Source: Streptomyces flaveus
GTDB lineage: Bacteria > Actinomycetota > Actinomycetes > Streptomycetales > Streptomycetaceae
Assembly (NCBI RefSeq): GCF_014647675.1
Contig: NZ_BMPQ01000006.1
Span: 207,120 to 271,119 of the forward strand
DNA: 64,000 nucleotides
Direction: 5' to 3'
Numbering within the stretch: position 1 is the first letter of the stretch; every line of letters begins with the position of its first letter. Of this stretch, positions 42,482 through 50,270 are shown piece after piece. The notes beneath the pieces were generated by a model. The model was given only the letters and a program-made list of their open reading frames with translations. It made no database searches and was not told the origin of the DNA. Made by a program: the position numbers and the translations under genes.

Positions 42482-42556
42482 GGGTTGCCTTCCGGCGGTT
42501 GAGCAGGGCTGTGTGCCCGAGTTTAGCCGGGAGCCCGGTGGTGGTGGCGCCGTCAC

Positions 42557-42623
42557 TGGGGGCTCCGCCCCCAGGCCCCCGTATCGGCCTGGACGGCCTC
42601 GTCCTCAAGCGCCGGACGGGCTG
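42557..42623. repeat. Common Streptomyces intergenic repeat
   Basis: A palindrome TGGGGGCTCCGCCCCCA is followed by CCTCGTCCTCAAGCGCCGGA and CGGGCTG. I recognise this combination as a dispersed Streptomyces intergenic sequence, though only one copy is in the window. It ends just before the chorismate mutase promoter. Confidence 0.5.
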
Positions 42624-42625
42624 CT

Positions 42626-42631
42626 TATACT
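42626..42631 (+). promoter_or_regulatory. -10 box of the chorismate mutase transcript
   Basis: TATACT lies 6 bases before ATG 42638, which fits transcription starting at the ATG itself (leaderless). No strong -35 is visible. Confidence 0.6.
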
Positions 42632-42637
42632 TGCCCC

Positions 42638-42709
42638 ATGCTCACGCACCAGACCTTCGTCTTTACCTATGGCATCCGGCCCACCGGCTGCCATGGTCGT
42701 GCTGCTTGA
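42638..42709 (+). CDS. Putative aromatic-rich leader peptide
   Basis: A 23-codon frame starts directly after a -10 box and ends 20 bases before a strong hairpin. It contains the cluster TFVFTY (Phe7, Phe9, Tyr11), the end products of the pathway that the downstream chorismate mutase serves. Its layout is that of an amino-acid attenuation leader. It is too short to judge by codon use; the case rests on position and composition. Confidence 0.55.
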   Translation: MLTHQTFVFTYGIRPTGCHGRAA

Positions 42710-42729
42710 GCTAGTGACAAGCGACTTAC

Positions 42730-42764
42730 CAGGCGCCCCGGGCCGACAAGGTCCGGGGCGCCTG
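42730..42764 (+). terminator. Attenuator-type hairpin before chorismate mutase
   Basis: Arms CAGGCGCCCCGGGCC (42730-42744) and GGTCCGGGGCGCCTG (42750-42764) pair over 15 bases (one G-U) around GACAA, followed by ACGTTTCC. It lies between the leader peptide and the structural gene, 69 bases before ATG 42834. Confidence 0.7.
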
Positions 42765-42833
42765 ACGTTTCCGGACCTTGCCGCTCCAGGGCCTCGCTCG
42801 ACGACTCGAAGACTCGAAGCAGAGGAACCCGAC

Positions 42834-43118
42834 ATGACTGACGTACTCGACAAGACCGGCGCCCGTACCGACGAGGCGGCCGACGTGATCACCGGTGCGC
42901 GCGAGCGTATCGACGCGATCGACGACCGGATCATCGGTCTCGTGCAGGAACGCATGGCCGTGTCCGCCGTGATCCAGGAGGAGCGGATCGCGTCCGGCGG
43001 CCGACGGGTGAACCTGTCGCGGGAGATGGAGGTCCTCGGCCATTACAGGGAGGCGCTGGGCAAGCCCGGTACGTCGCTGGCGATGACGTTGCTGGAGCTG
43101 TGCCGGGGTCGCATCTGA
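42834..43118 (+). CDS. AroQ-type chorismate mutase
   Basis: Small all-helical chorismate mutase of 94 residues, converting chorismate to prephenate for Phe and Tyr synthesis. The three-helix AroQ pattern is present: RERIDAIDDRIIGLVQERM, VSAVIQEERI and the later REMEVLGHYREALG. ATG 42834 follows AGAGGA by 7 bases. The leader peptide and hairpin upstream suggest control by aromatic amino acid supply. Monocistronic, without fusion to prephenate dehydratase or dehydrogenase. Confidence 0.92.
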   Translation: MTDVLDKTGARTDEAADVITGARERIDAIDDRIIGLVQERMAVSAVIQEERIASGGRRVNLSREMEVLGHYREALGKPGTSLAMTLLELCRGRI

Positions 43119-43672
43119 GCCCCGCTTCTGGGTTCCCGCATCTGAGTTCCGCGTACGCACGTACCCATGGCCCGTTCCCGCAAGACGCGTGACCGCGTCG
43201 CGACGCGCTTCGTTGGTGTCGGTGTCCGTGCCAGCCAGGGGCGGGCCCGAAGAAACCACGCGTGGGGCTCCGCTGGAGCGATGAGACGTACGGACGTGCG
43301 TTGTGGCACTTCGCTCCAGTGGATGTGACCGGACGGCAGGGGACAGCAGCCTGGTCACAGCAAGAGAAGGCCGGCTCCGGGGACGCCCGGAGCCGACCCG
43401 CCGAATCTATGCGAGAGCGGTCGAAATGGTTGCGAAGGCCTTCGCCCATCGAGCACGATGCGTAGAGCAGTCCCAAATCGAACAGCCCACCCGAGTCCCA
43501 GCGCAGACAACCACATTGCCTCCGCCGACTGCCAAAGGCCTACACCACTGACGCTCCCCAAGCGCTCCGGGGCGCAGACCGGCGGACACCAGAACCACCA
43601 CCGAGCCAGTGGCGCTCCCCCCGGCGCCGCTCCGCAGGCACCGGCGCTGCCCTGACGTCGGTGCTGACCGGG
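43119..43672. other. Intergenic region without a supported gene
   Basis: About 550 bases between the chorismate mutase gene and the terminator at 43673. Only short frames occur, with mixed codon use and no recognisable motif. GC is lower than average around 43400-43560. No tRNA cloverleaf was seen. Confidence 0.4.
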
Positions 43673-43707
43673 AAGGGCCCCGCGGATCCCCCCGCCGCGG
43701 GGCCCTT
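43673..43707. terminator. Bidirectional terminator hairpin
   Basis: AAGGGCCCCGCGG (43673-43685) and CCGCGGGGCCCTT (43695-43707) form a perfect 13-base stem with a 9-base loop between the convergent chorismate mutase transcript and the gene at 43731. Confidence 0.75.
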
Positions 43708-43730
43708 CGCCTGCCTTGCGACATGACCCC

Positions 43731-44870
43731 TCAGGTCCGCGAGACGGTGCCGCACGTGTCGGAGTCCTGGATGTCGCGGCTGCGGTCGTACGGGTCGATC
43801 ATGGGCCCTGTCGGCGCAGGCCCCTGGTTGATGCCCGAGTCGAAATCCGGGTGAATGTAGCCGTCGTGGACGTCGCAGGCGACGTTGGCGAGATCCCGCT
43901 CAGAGCGGGCGACCAGCAGTTTGCCCGGGGTGACCTGGACGCGCGCCGGATCGGCGAGCTCCGTCTCAATGATGCGGCGCATGATGACGCGGGCCACCTC
44001 CGTGGAGTCCGAGTCGGCCGGCGCCACCGCGTAGACGAAGGTGTAGTCGGCGTGAACGACGACGGACCCGTTCTCGCCCGGTTCGAAGGTCATACGACCA
44101 TGGGTCTTGACCACATCGCCGACGAGCCGCGCCTCATCCTTGTCGAACCGGCTGAACAGCACCAGCGGATCGTTCTCCTTGTCCGGCTTGCGCAGCCCGG
44201 ACCTCACGTCGGAGAGCATCCGGGGCTGCTTGGGGTCGAGGATGCCGAGCACGGTCTCCGGGGTGCCGCCGAGCAGGGTCTTCCGGTCGAGGTTCGCGTC
44301 GACGAGCAGGGCCTTGGTCTGCTTCAGGGCCCGGTCCACCTCGCCCTTGCCGAACGAGCCGACCGGCTTCGCCTCCGGCAGCACGATTCCGGCGGCCCCA
44401 TCGGCGTACCGGGCGGCCGGAGATCCGGCGAACGGCTGGTCCAGTGTGGGCGTTCCGGGTGCGGCCGAGGGGGCCGTGGACGGGGGCGCGGTCTCCTCGG
44501 GCAGCGGGGCCGCGGACTCCGCGCCCGTACCGAACGGGTCGCCGGGCAGCAGGGACGGCTTCATCGCGACCAGGGCGAGGGCGAGCACCACCGGTACACC
44601 GATGATCGCCCAGAGCTTGCGGCGGCGGGCGGGCCGCCCGCCCATCCCCTGCAGGTCGGGACCGGTGCGCCAGCCCGGCGGCGTCTCACCCCGCGCGTCC
44701 TGCTGACGCAGCCGCTCCGTCACCATGCGGGCCCGCGCGGAGGGCTCCTTGGGTGCGTCGGAGGTGCCGATGCCCAGCTCACTGTCCCGTACGAACTTCT
44801 CCCACACGTCGTCTGCGAAGTCCTTGGGGTCCTCGGAGCCCCTGGGTTCCCCGGACGGCTTTTCGGCCAC
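43731..44870 (-). CDS. Single-pass membrane protein with extracytoplasmic domain
   Basis: Conserved-type Streptomyces protein of about 379 residues. A cytoplasmic N region (~1-85) contains DDVWEKFVRDSELGIG, a membrane helix follows (KLWAIIGVPVVLALALVAM), then a Pro/Thr/Ala linker and an extracytoplasmic domain (~150-370) with DRALKQTKALLVDANLDR, FEPGENGSVVVHADYTFVYAV and two Cys (ACDVHDG and SDTCGTV) that could pair. GTG 44870 is preferred (VAEKPSG); TTG 44897 adds nine residues. It is divergent from the LAETG surface protein, with a 12-base palindrome between them. Function unknown. Confidence 0.82.
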   Translation of the reverse strand: MAEKPSGEPRGSEDPKDFADDVWEKFVRDSELGIGTSDAPKEPSARARMVTERLRQQDARGETPPGWRTGPDLQGMGGRPARRRKLWAIIGVPVVLALALVAMKPSLLPGDPFGTGAESAAPLPEETAPPSTAPSAAPGTPTLDQPFAGSPAARYADGAAGIVLPEAKPVGSFGKGEVDRALKQTKALLVDANLDRKTLLGGTPETVLGILDPKQPRMLSDVRSGLRKPDKENDPLVLFSRFDKDEARLVGDVVKTHGRMTFEPGENGSVVVHADYTFVYAVAPADSDSTEVARVIMRRIIETELADPARVQVTPGKLLVARSERDLANVACDVHDGYIHPDFDSGINQGPAPTGPMIDPYDRSRDIQDSDTCGTVSRT

Positions 44871-44998
44871 GGCGCTCGCGCCTCTCCCCCTGCTCAACTG
44901 CCCACCCCCGATGGGCAGACGAGGATCCGTTCTAAGCCGTGGTCAAGGGAGTTCACAAGTCGAGTACGGAGTTCACGTGTGTGACTCAGCCCACATAA

Positions 44999-45036
44999 GA
45001 ATCCTGTGAAATCAAGCACAACCATTCACAGGATTC
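44999..45036. promoter_or_regulatory. 12-base palindrome in divergent promoter region
   Basis: GAATCCTGTGAA (44999-45010) and TTCACAGGATTC (45025-45036) are perfect inverted arms with a 14-base spacer. They are AT-richer than their surroundings and lie between divergent genes, which fits an operator; a hairpin without a U run is the alternative. Confidence 0.6.
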
Positions 45037-45143
45037 CCAGGTCTCACTTGCGGAACCAACAGCCACATCGCGTCCCGTACGCGTGAGGCGTCCACCCACA
45101 TCTCGTACCGCGATGCTGCGGTACCGGACTCACCGAGGTCTTG

Positions 45144-46226
45144 ATGAAGCTTCGCCGTGCCCTGGCCGTTGCGGCCGCGACGGCTGTCATAGCCCCGCTC
45201 ACGCTGCTGTCTGCGCCCGCCGCGTTCGCCACAGGCGATCCGAGCACGACGACCACCACGGAGCCGACGACGCCGACGAGCGAGCCGACGGACTCGACCA
45301 CCGAGCCGACGGATCCGCCCGCCGACGACATCCCCACGGACGAGCCGACCGACGACGAGACCGACCCCGCGAAGCCCACCGAGGAGCCGACGGACTCGAC
45401 CACCGAGCCGACGGATCCGCCCGCCGACGACATCCCCACGGACGAGCCGACCGACGACGAGACCGACCCCGCGGAGCCCACCGAGGAGCCCGACCCGAAC
45501 GAGCCGCCGGTCGACGAGGAGGTCCCGTTCTGCGAGGAAATCGACGAGAACTTCGCCGACGCCAAGGTCTCCGCGGACCTCAAGGGCCTGCCCGGCAAGA
45601 TCGTCGCGGGCAGCGGCTTCCACGGCTTCGAGCTGGTCGTCACCAACGACTCGAAGGCCGAGATCAACGGCGTCGCCTTCTACGCCGAGGTCGAGAACTT
45701 CGAGATCGACGAGTCCAAGTGGCTGAGCCCGTACGTCAACCTCCAGTTCAAGAACCCCGAGTCGGGCAAGTGGGAAACCATCCGGGACGAGTCCGGCTAC
45801 GCCGGTGACTACTTCTTCTTCGTCGAGTCCCTGAAGCCGAAGGCCAGCGAGAAGGTCGACCTGCGCGTCAGCATCGATGCCAAGGCCCCGGCCGGTGACG
45901 CCTACTCCTTCGGCTCGGGCGCCTACCTCGACAACATCGAGGACCAGGACTGCATCGCCGAGGGCTGGGCCCAGTACGACTTCGAGGTCCTGAAGTCGGG
46001 CAGCAGCAACGAGAACCCGGGCACGGCCACGCCGAGCGACAAGAAGCCCAAGGACTCCGTGAAGAAGCCGCAGGGCGCCGTCGCCGAGCTGCCGACCGGC
46101 AACCTCGCCGAGACCGGCTCCAGCTCCGCCCTGCCGATGATCGGCCTCGCCGGCGGTGTCGCCCTCGTCGCCGGTGCGGGTGCGGTGTTCGTCGTGCGCC
46201 GCCGCAAGACCGGTGCCGACGCGTAA
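45144..46226 (+). CDS. LAETG cell-wall-anchored surface protein
   Basis: Secreted protein of 360 residues likely attached to peptidoglycan by a class E sortase. A signal peptide (KLRRALAVAAATAVIAPLTLL...AFAT) is followed by a Thr/Glu/Pro/Asp stalk containing two near-identical 34-residue units (102-base tandem repeat, 45282-45485). A beta-rich globular domain comes next (~130-290) with two Cys (PFCEEI and DQDCIAEG). The sorting signal is LAETG (~residue 323), then a hydrophobic helix (LPMIGLAGGVALVAGAGAVFV) and RRRK. ATG 45144 has GAGG 5 bases upstream. Two strong terminators follow. Ligand unknown. Confidence 0.93.
   Translation: MKLRRALAVAAATAVIAPLTLLSAPAAFATGDPSTTTTTEPTTPTSEPTDSTTEPTDPPADDIPTDEPTDDETDPAKPTEEPTDSTTEPTDPPADDIPTDEPTDDETDPAEPTEEPDPNEPPVDEEVPFCEEIDENFADAKVSADLKGLPGKIVAGSGFHGFELVVTNDSKAEINGVAFYAEVENFEIDESKWLSPYVNLQFKNPESGKWETIRDESGYAGDYFFFVESLKPKASEKVDLRVSIDAKAPAGDAYSFGSGAYLDNIEDQDCIAEGWAQYDFEVLKSGSSNENPGTATPSDKKPKDSVKKPQGAVAELPTGNLAETGSSSALPMIGLAGGVALVAGAGAVFVVRRRKTGADA
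45282..45485 (+). repeat. 102-base tandem duplication in surface protein stalk
   Basis: Units 45282-45383 and 45384-45485 are almost identical and keep frame. Each encodes 34 residues (EPTDSTTEPTDPPADD... to ...DPAKPTE or DPAEPTE). This suggests stalk-length variation between strains. Confidence 0.9.
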
Positions 46227-46307
46227 GCGCTCCGCTGGAAGCAGGGTGATGAACCTGCTGGCCGGTGGGGGCTGGTCGCTCCCCCATCGCGGCGGAGCCG
46301 CAAATGT

Positions 46308-46343
46308 CAGTGCGTCGCGCCCCTGAAGGGGCGCGACGCACTG
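46308..46343. terminator. Strong hairpin downstream of the LAETG gene
   Basis: CAGTGCGTCGCGCCCCT and AGGGGCGCGACGCACTG form a perfect 17-base palindrome with a 2-base centre. Confidence 0.75.
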
Positions 46344-46351
46344 CACGCAAG

Positions 46352-46395
46352 AGACGAAGGACCTGCGCTCGGAGGGGGGTGCAGGTCCTTCGTCT
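46352..46395 (+). terminator. Second terminator with U run
   Basis: AGACGAAGGACCTGC (46352-46366) and GCAGGTCCTTCGTCT (46381-46395) form a perfect 15-base stem followed by TTCCC. A tandem terminator separates the convergent LAETG and GMC genes. Confidence 0.8.
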
Positions 46396-46413
46396 TTCCC
46401 GCAGGCCGCCGGC

Positions 46414-48216
46414 CTACTTCGGCGGCACCGCCGGCATCCCCAGGAACGGCAGCCGCAGCGCGCCGAAGGCGTCCGCCGGGACGACGGGCGAGCGGGGTTC
46501 GACCGGCTTCAGGCGTTCGTACGCGGCTCCCGGCGCCGGACGCGGATCCGCCTCGCCCTTGTTGGGCCAGTACGACATCGCGCGCTCGGCCTGGGCGGTG
46601 ATGGTCAGCGACGGGTTGACGCCGAGGTTCGCGGAGACCGCGGCGCCGTCGACGACCGAGATGCCCGGGTGCCCGTACAGCCGGTGGTACGGGTCGATGA
46701 CGCCCTCGTCGGCGGACGCGCCGATCGGGCAGCCGCCCAGGAAGTGGGCCGTCAGCGGCGTACCGATCAGCTCGCCCACATTGCTGCCCGCGAAGCCGTT
46801 GATCTCCTCGGCGATCGCCGAGGCCGCCTCCGAAGCCGCCCTGATCTGCTTGGGGTTGGGGGCCCCGTGCCCCTGACGAGCGGTCAACAGGCCCTTCCCC
46901 GCACCCTTCGGCTTCAGATACGTCGTCAGGGAGTTGTCGAGGGACTGCATGACGAGCCCGATGATCGTCCGCTCCGACCAGCGGCGGTTGGACAGCGAGC
47001 GGAGCACGAGCAGCGGGTGCCGGGCCGCGTGGGACAGAAAGCCGAGGACCCTCGACGACCCTTCCGCGTACGGGACTTGGATGATGGACAGGCCGCCCAT
47101 CGAGTTCGAGCCCTTGCCGTAACGGACCGGCTCGATGTGGGTGTTCGGGTCGGGGTGGATCGAGGAGGTGATCGCGACCCCGCGGGTGAAGTCGGCCTTC
47201 GCCTCGCCGGTGACCTTGCGGTAGCGCCGGTTGTCGGTCTGCGCGCCGACCAGGGCCTCGGAGTTGGTACGGGTCAGATCGCCCAGTCTGCCGGAGAGGT
47301 ACGGGAGTTGGCCGCCCGCCTTCATCCGGTGCAGCAGGGTCTGCGTGCCGTACGTACCGGCCGCGAGGACGACCCGGCGGGCCCTGAAGACCCGTCCCTC
47401 GCCCTTGCGTTTCTGGTCGGTCGGGAGGGTGGCGACGGCGTACCCGCCCTGCGAGTCGTCGGTGACGGACACGACCGTCGTCATCGGGTGGACGACCGCA
47501 CCCGCCTTCTCGGCGAGGTACAGGTAGTTCTCGACGAGGGAGTTCTTCGCGCCGTGCCGACAGCCGGTCATGCACTCCCCGCACTCGGTGCACGCCTTGC
47601 GAGCGGGGCCCACGCCACCGAAATACGGGTCGTCGACCTGCTGTCCGGGCCCGGCCTTCGCCCTCCCGTCGGCGTCCTCGCCGTCACCGAAGAAGACGCC
47701 GACCGGCGCCAGGTGGAAGGTGTCGCCCACGCCCATCCGCTCGGCCGCCGCCTTGAGGTGGACGTCGGACGGCGTCATCGTCGGGTTGAGCCGTACGCCG
47801 AGCATCCGCCGCGCCTGGTCGTAGTACGGCTTCAGCTCCTCCTGCCAGTCGGTGATGTCCTTCCACTGCGGGTCCTCGAAGAAGGGCTTCGGCGGTACGT
47901 AGAGGGTGTTGGCGTAGTTCAGCGAACCGCCGCCGACGCCCGCGCCCGCCAGCACCATGACGTTGCCCAGGAGATGGATGCGCTGGATGCCGTACATGCC
48001 GAGTTTCGGCGCCCAGAGGTAGTTCCTGAGGTCCCAGGAGTTCTTGGGCAACGTGCCGGGCGTGAAGCGGCGGCCCGCCTCCAGCACCCCGACGCGGTAG
48101 CCCTTCTCGGTCAGGCGCAGGGCCGTGACCGAGCCTCCGAAGCCGGAACCGACGACGATGACGTCATAGTCGTACGCCTCGTCGTCCCGCTCTTGGACAG
48201 AGTTCTCCTGTGACAC
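46414..48216 (-). CDS. GMC-family FAD oxidoreductase, cholesterol oxidase-like
   Basis: FAD-dependent oxidoreductase of 600 residues. The dinucleotide fold is at the N terminus (DVIVVGSGFGGSVTALRL, then VLEAGRR), GMC signatures include AGAGVGGGSLNYANTLY, and the C-terminal active-site region has HFLGGCPIG and NPSLTITAQAERA. It resembles the mycobacterial ChoD-type subgroup. An unusual feature is a ferredoxin-like Cys cluster, C-x2-C-x2-C-x3-C, in ACTECGECMTGCRHGAK, which could hold an iron-sulfur cluster for electron transfer. GTG 48216 follows GAGGAGAG. The leader contains four GGTTCTC repeats spaced 10-11 bases. It lies 60 bases after the aldehyde dehydrogenase, probably an operon oxidising an alcohol through its aldehyde. 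Confidence 0.92.
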   Translation of the reverse strand: MSQENSVQERDDEAYDYDVIVVGSGFGGSVTALRLTEKGYRVGVLEAGRRFTPGTLPKNSWDLRNYLWAPKLGMYGIQRIHLLGNVMVLAGAGVGGGSLNYANTLYVPPKPFFEDPQWKDITDWQEELKPYYDQARRMLGVRLNPTMTPSDVHLKAAAERMGVGDTFHLAPVGVFFGDGEDADGRAKAGPGQQVDDPYFGGVGPARKACTECGECMTGCRHGAKNSLVENYLYLAEKAGAVVHPMTTVVSVTDDSQGGYAVATLPTDQKRKGEGRVFRARRVVLAAGTYGTQTLLHRMKAGGQLPYLSGRLGDLTRTNSEALVGAQTDNRRYRKVTGEAKADFTRGVAITSSIHPDPNTHIEPVRYGKGSNSMGGLSIIQVPYAEGSSRVLGFLSHAARHPLLVLRSLSNRRWSERTIIGLVMQSLDNSLTTYLKPKGAGKGLLTARQGHGAPNPKQIRAASEAASAIAEEINGFAGSNVGELIGTPLTAHFLGGCPIGASADEGVIDPYHRLYGHPGISVVDGAAVSANLGVNPSLTITAQAERAMSYWPNKGEADPRPAPGAAYERLKPVEPRSPVVPADAFGALRLPFLGMPAVPPK

Positions 48217-48230
48217 GTGCTCTCCTCATT

Positions 48231-48268
48231 GAGAACCTTCGAGAACCATTCGAGAACCATTGAGAACC
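48231..48268 (-). promoter_or_regulatory. Four GGTTCTC iterons before the GMC gene
   Basis: GAGAACC (GGTTCTC on the minus strand) occurs at 48231, 48241, 48252 and 48262, spaced 10, 11 and 10 bases, one per helical turn. This fits cooperative binding of a regulator, or simple slippage expansion. Confidence 0.6.
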
Positions 48269-48276
48269 GGTGACTC

Positions 48277-49890
48277 CTAGCGGAAGCGCAGCGCCTTCAT
48301 CACCCGCAGGCTCCGGCTCATGAACTGCGCGTACTTCTCGTCGTCCATCCCGAACGACGGCGCCAGCGGCAGCAGCCGCTGGTGGGCGATCGTCTGCGCC
48401 TCGGTGTACTTGAGGATGCCCTCGGAGCCGTGGCGGCGGCCGAGACCGGATTCCTTCATGCCGCCCATCGGCGACTGGAGGCTGCCGTACGCGGCCGCGT
48501 AGCCCTCGTTGATGTTGACCGTCCCGGTACGCAGCCGGGCGGCGATCCTGGCGCCGCGGCGGCCGTCCTTCGTCCAGACCGCCGCATTCAGGCCGTACGG
48601 CGTGGAGTTGGCCTGCTCGATCGCCTCGTCCTCGTCCTTGAAGCGGTAGACGGAGACGACCGGGCCGAAGGTCTCCTCGTTGCAGACGGCCATCGGTGCC
48701 TCGACGCCGTCGAGGATGGTGGGCTCGAAGAAGTACGGGCCGATGTCCGGACGGGCCACACCGCCCGCGACCAGTTTGGCGCCCTTGGCGACGGCCTCGT
48801 CGACGTGCCTGGTGACGGCCTGCAGCTGGCGTTCACCGGCGAGCGAGCCCATCTCGGCGCCGTACGCCAGGGACGTACCGAGCCGCATCGCCTTGGTGCG
48901 CGCCGCGAACCGCTCCACGAAGACATCGGCGACCGACTCGTGAACGTACAACCGCTCGATGGAGACGCACAGTTGGCCCGCAGAGGAGAAGCAGGCGCGC
49001 ACCGCGCCGGCCGCCGCCTTTTCGATGTCGGCGTCCTCGAGGACCAGCATGGCGTTCTTGCCGCCGAGTTCGAGAGAGGCGCCGATCAGCCGGGCCGCGG
49101 CGCCCTTGGCGACCTCGCGGCCCGTGAGGGTCGAGCCGGTGAAGGAGACGTAGTCGGCGTGCCGGACGATCTCCGGGCCGATGACCGGGCCGTCGCCGAT
49201 GACGACCTGGAACACCTCGATCGGCAGCCCCGCCTCGATCAGCAGGTCACGGGCCCACAGCGCCGTCAGACAGGTCTCCGTGTCGGGCTTCATCACGACC
49301 GCGTTGCCTGCGACGAGGGCGGGCAACGCGTCGCCGACCGACAGCTCCAGGGGGTAGTTCCAGGGCGCTATCTGCCCGACGACGCCGCGCGGCTGGCGCA
49401 GTTCGGTGACCTTGGTGAGGGTCGGCACGGCGCCGGTGTGCCGCTTGGGCCCGAGGTACGAGGAAGCCTTGCGGCCGTAGTGCCGGGCGGCCACCGCCAC
49501 CGCCTGCACCTCTTCGTGCGCGTGGAGCCGGGCCTTGCCGGTCTCCAGCTGTACGAGGTCGAGGACTTCGGCCTGACGCTCCAGCACCAGGTCGTGGAAG
49601 CGCAGGAGCACGGCGGCACGCTGCCGTACGGGCACCTGCGCCCAGACGGACTGGGCCGCACGGGCCTGCTCGAAGGCCTTCCGTACGTCCTCGGGGCTGG
49701 ACTCGGGCAGATCGGCCAGCTTCTCACCGGTGAACGGCGAGTGGTTGGCGGTACGCCCCGACCCGGCCACGCCCTTGGTGAGCTGAGCGACCAGCTCCGG
49801 CGTGACCACGTCGGCGGCCGTACGGGCGCCCTCGGGGGCGGGGGCGAGGGGGTTCGTGCCGGTCTTTGCCGGGGCCTGCGAGTCCGTCAT
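48277..49890 (-). CDS. gabD2: Aldehyde dehydrogenase, succinate-semialdehyde type
   Basis: NAD(P)-dependent aldehyde dehydrogenase of 537 residues, most like the GabD2 succinate-semialdehyde group. The catalytic residues are complete: Asn in APWNYPLE, Glu in LELGGKN and Cys in SAGQLCVSIER. ETFGPVV and the C-terminal MGGMKESGLGRRHG are also present. ATG 49890 is chosen because the N terminus MTDSQAPAKTG is typical; no strong ribosome-binding site is visible. It precedes the GMC oxidoreductase by 60 bases on the same strand, so the substrate may be an aldehyde made by that enzyme. Confidence 0.93.
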   Translation of the reverse strand: MTDSQAPAKTGTNPLAPAPEGARTAADVVTPELVAQLTKGVAGSGRTANHSPFTGEKLADLPESSPEDVRKAFEQARAAQSVWAQVPVRQRAAVLLRFHDLVLERQAEVLDLVQLETGKARLHAHEEVQAVAVAARHYGRKASSYLGPKRHTGAVPTLTKVTELRQPRGVVGQIAPWNYPLELSVGDALPALVAGNAVVMKPDTETCLTALWARDLLIEAGLPIEVFQVVIGDGPVIGPEIVRHADYVSFTGSTLTGREVAKGAAARLIGASLELGGKNAMLVLEDADIEKAAAGAVRACFSSAGQLCVSIERLYVHESVADVFVERFAARTKAMRLGTSLAYGAEMGSLAGERQLQAVTRHVDEAVAKGAKLVAGGVARPDIGPYFFEPTILDGVEAPMAVCNEETFGPVVSVYRFKDEDEAIEQANSTPYGLNAAVWTKDGRRGARIAARLRTGTVNINEGYAAAYGSLQSPMGGMKESGLGRRHGSEGILKYTEAQTIAHQRLLPLAPSFGMDDEKYAQFMSRSLRVMKALRFR

Positions 49891-50229
49891 GCGGGGCAGC
49901 GTATTCCTGGGCGAGAACTTTTGGTACCCGGTGGTAACCGACTTCACGGGGTGCGCACATCGCGCCAGTGGGCGCTGGCGGGAAACGCCCTGATCAGGGC
50001 GTTAGCCCGCCATCACAACTCTTCCGCGTTCACCAGCGCCTTCCACGGTCGTTCCCCTGCGCTCCGGCCAGGCTGAGCAACGGCGCAAAGAACTCGCCCA
50101 GGCTGAGACACTTACCGCGCCGGCGGCGCAGATCCGCCGGCGGCGCCAGCCGTTCCGGCAGTCCGGACCGTGCACGGTGCAATGCTTGAGCGCTTCCGGC
50201 AGACGACTCTGAATCTCCTCGACAGGCAC
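49891..50229. other. Gap between the dehydrogenase and the ABC operon
   Basis: About 340 bases that should contain the leftward aldehyde dehydrogenase promoter. GGTACCCGGTGGTAACC near 49922-49939 is an imperfect palindrome that may be a control site. No gene is supported. Confidence 0.4.
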
Positions 50230-50254
50230 TCGCCCGGGGCTTGGCCCCGGGCGA
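50230..50254 (-). terminator. Terminator of the ABC transporter operon
   Basis: TCGCCCGGGGC and GCCCCGGGCGA form a perfect 11-base stem with a 3-base loop, 16 bases past the permease stop. Confidence 0.7.
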
Positions 50255-50270
50255 ACACACCAGCCGCCGG

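Noticed and set aside
43119..43672. Possible small genes in the gap after chorismate mutase
   Set aside because: Short frames only, without ribosome-binding sites or conserved features.
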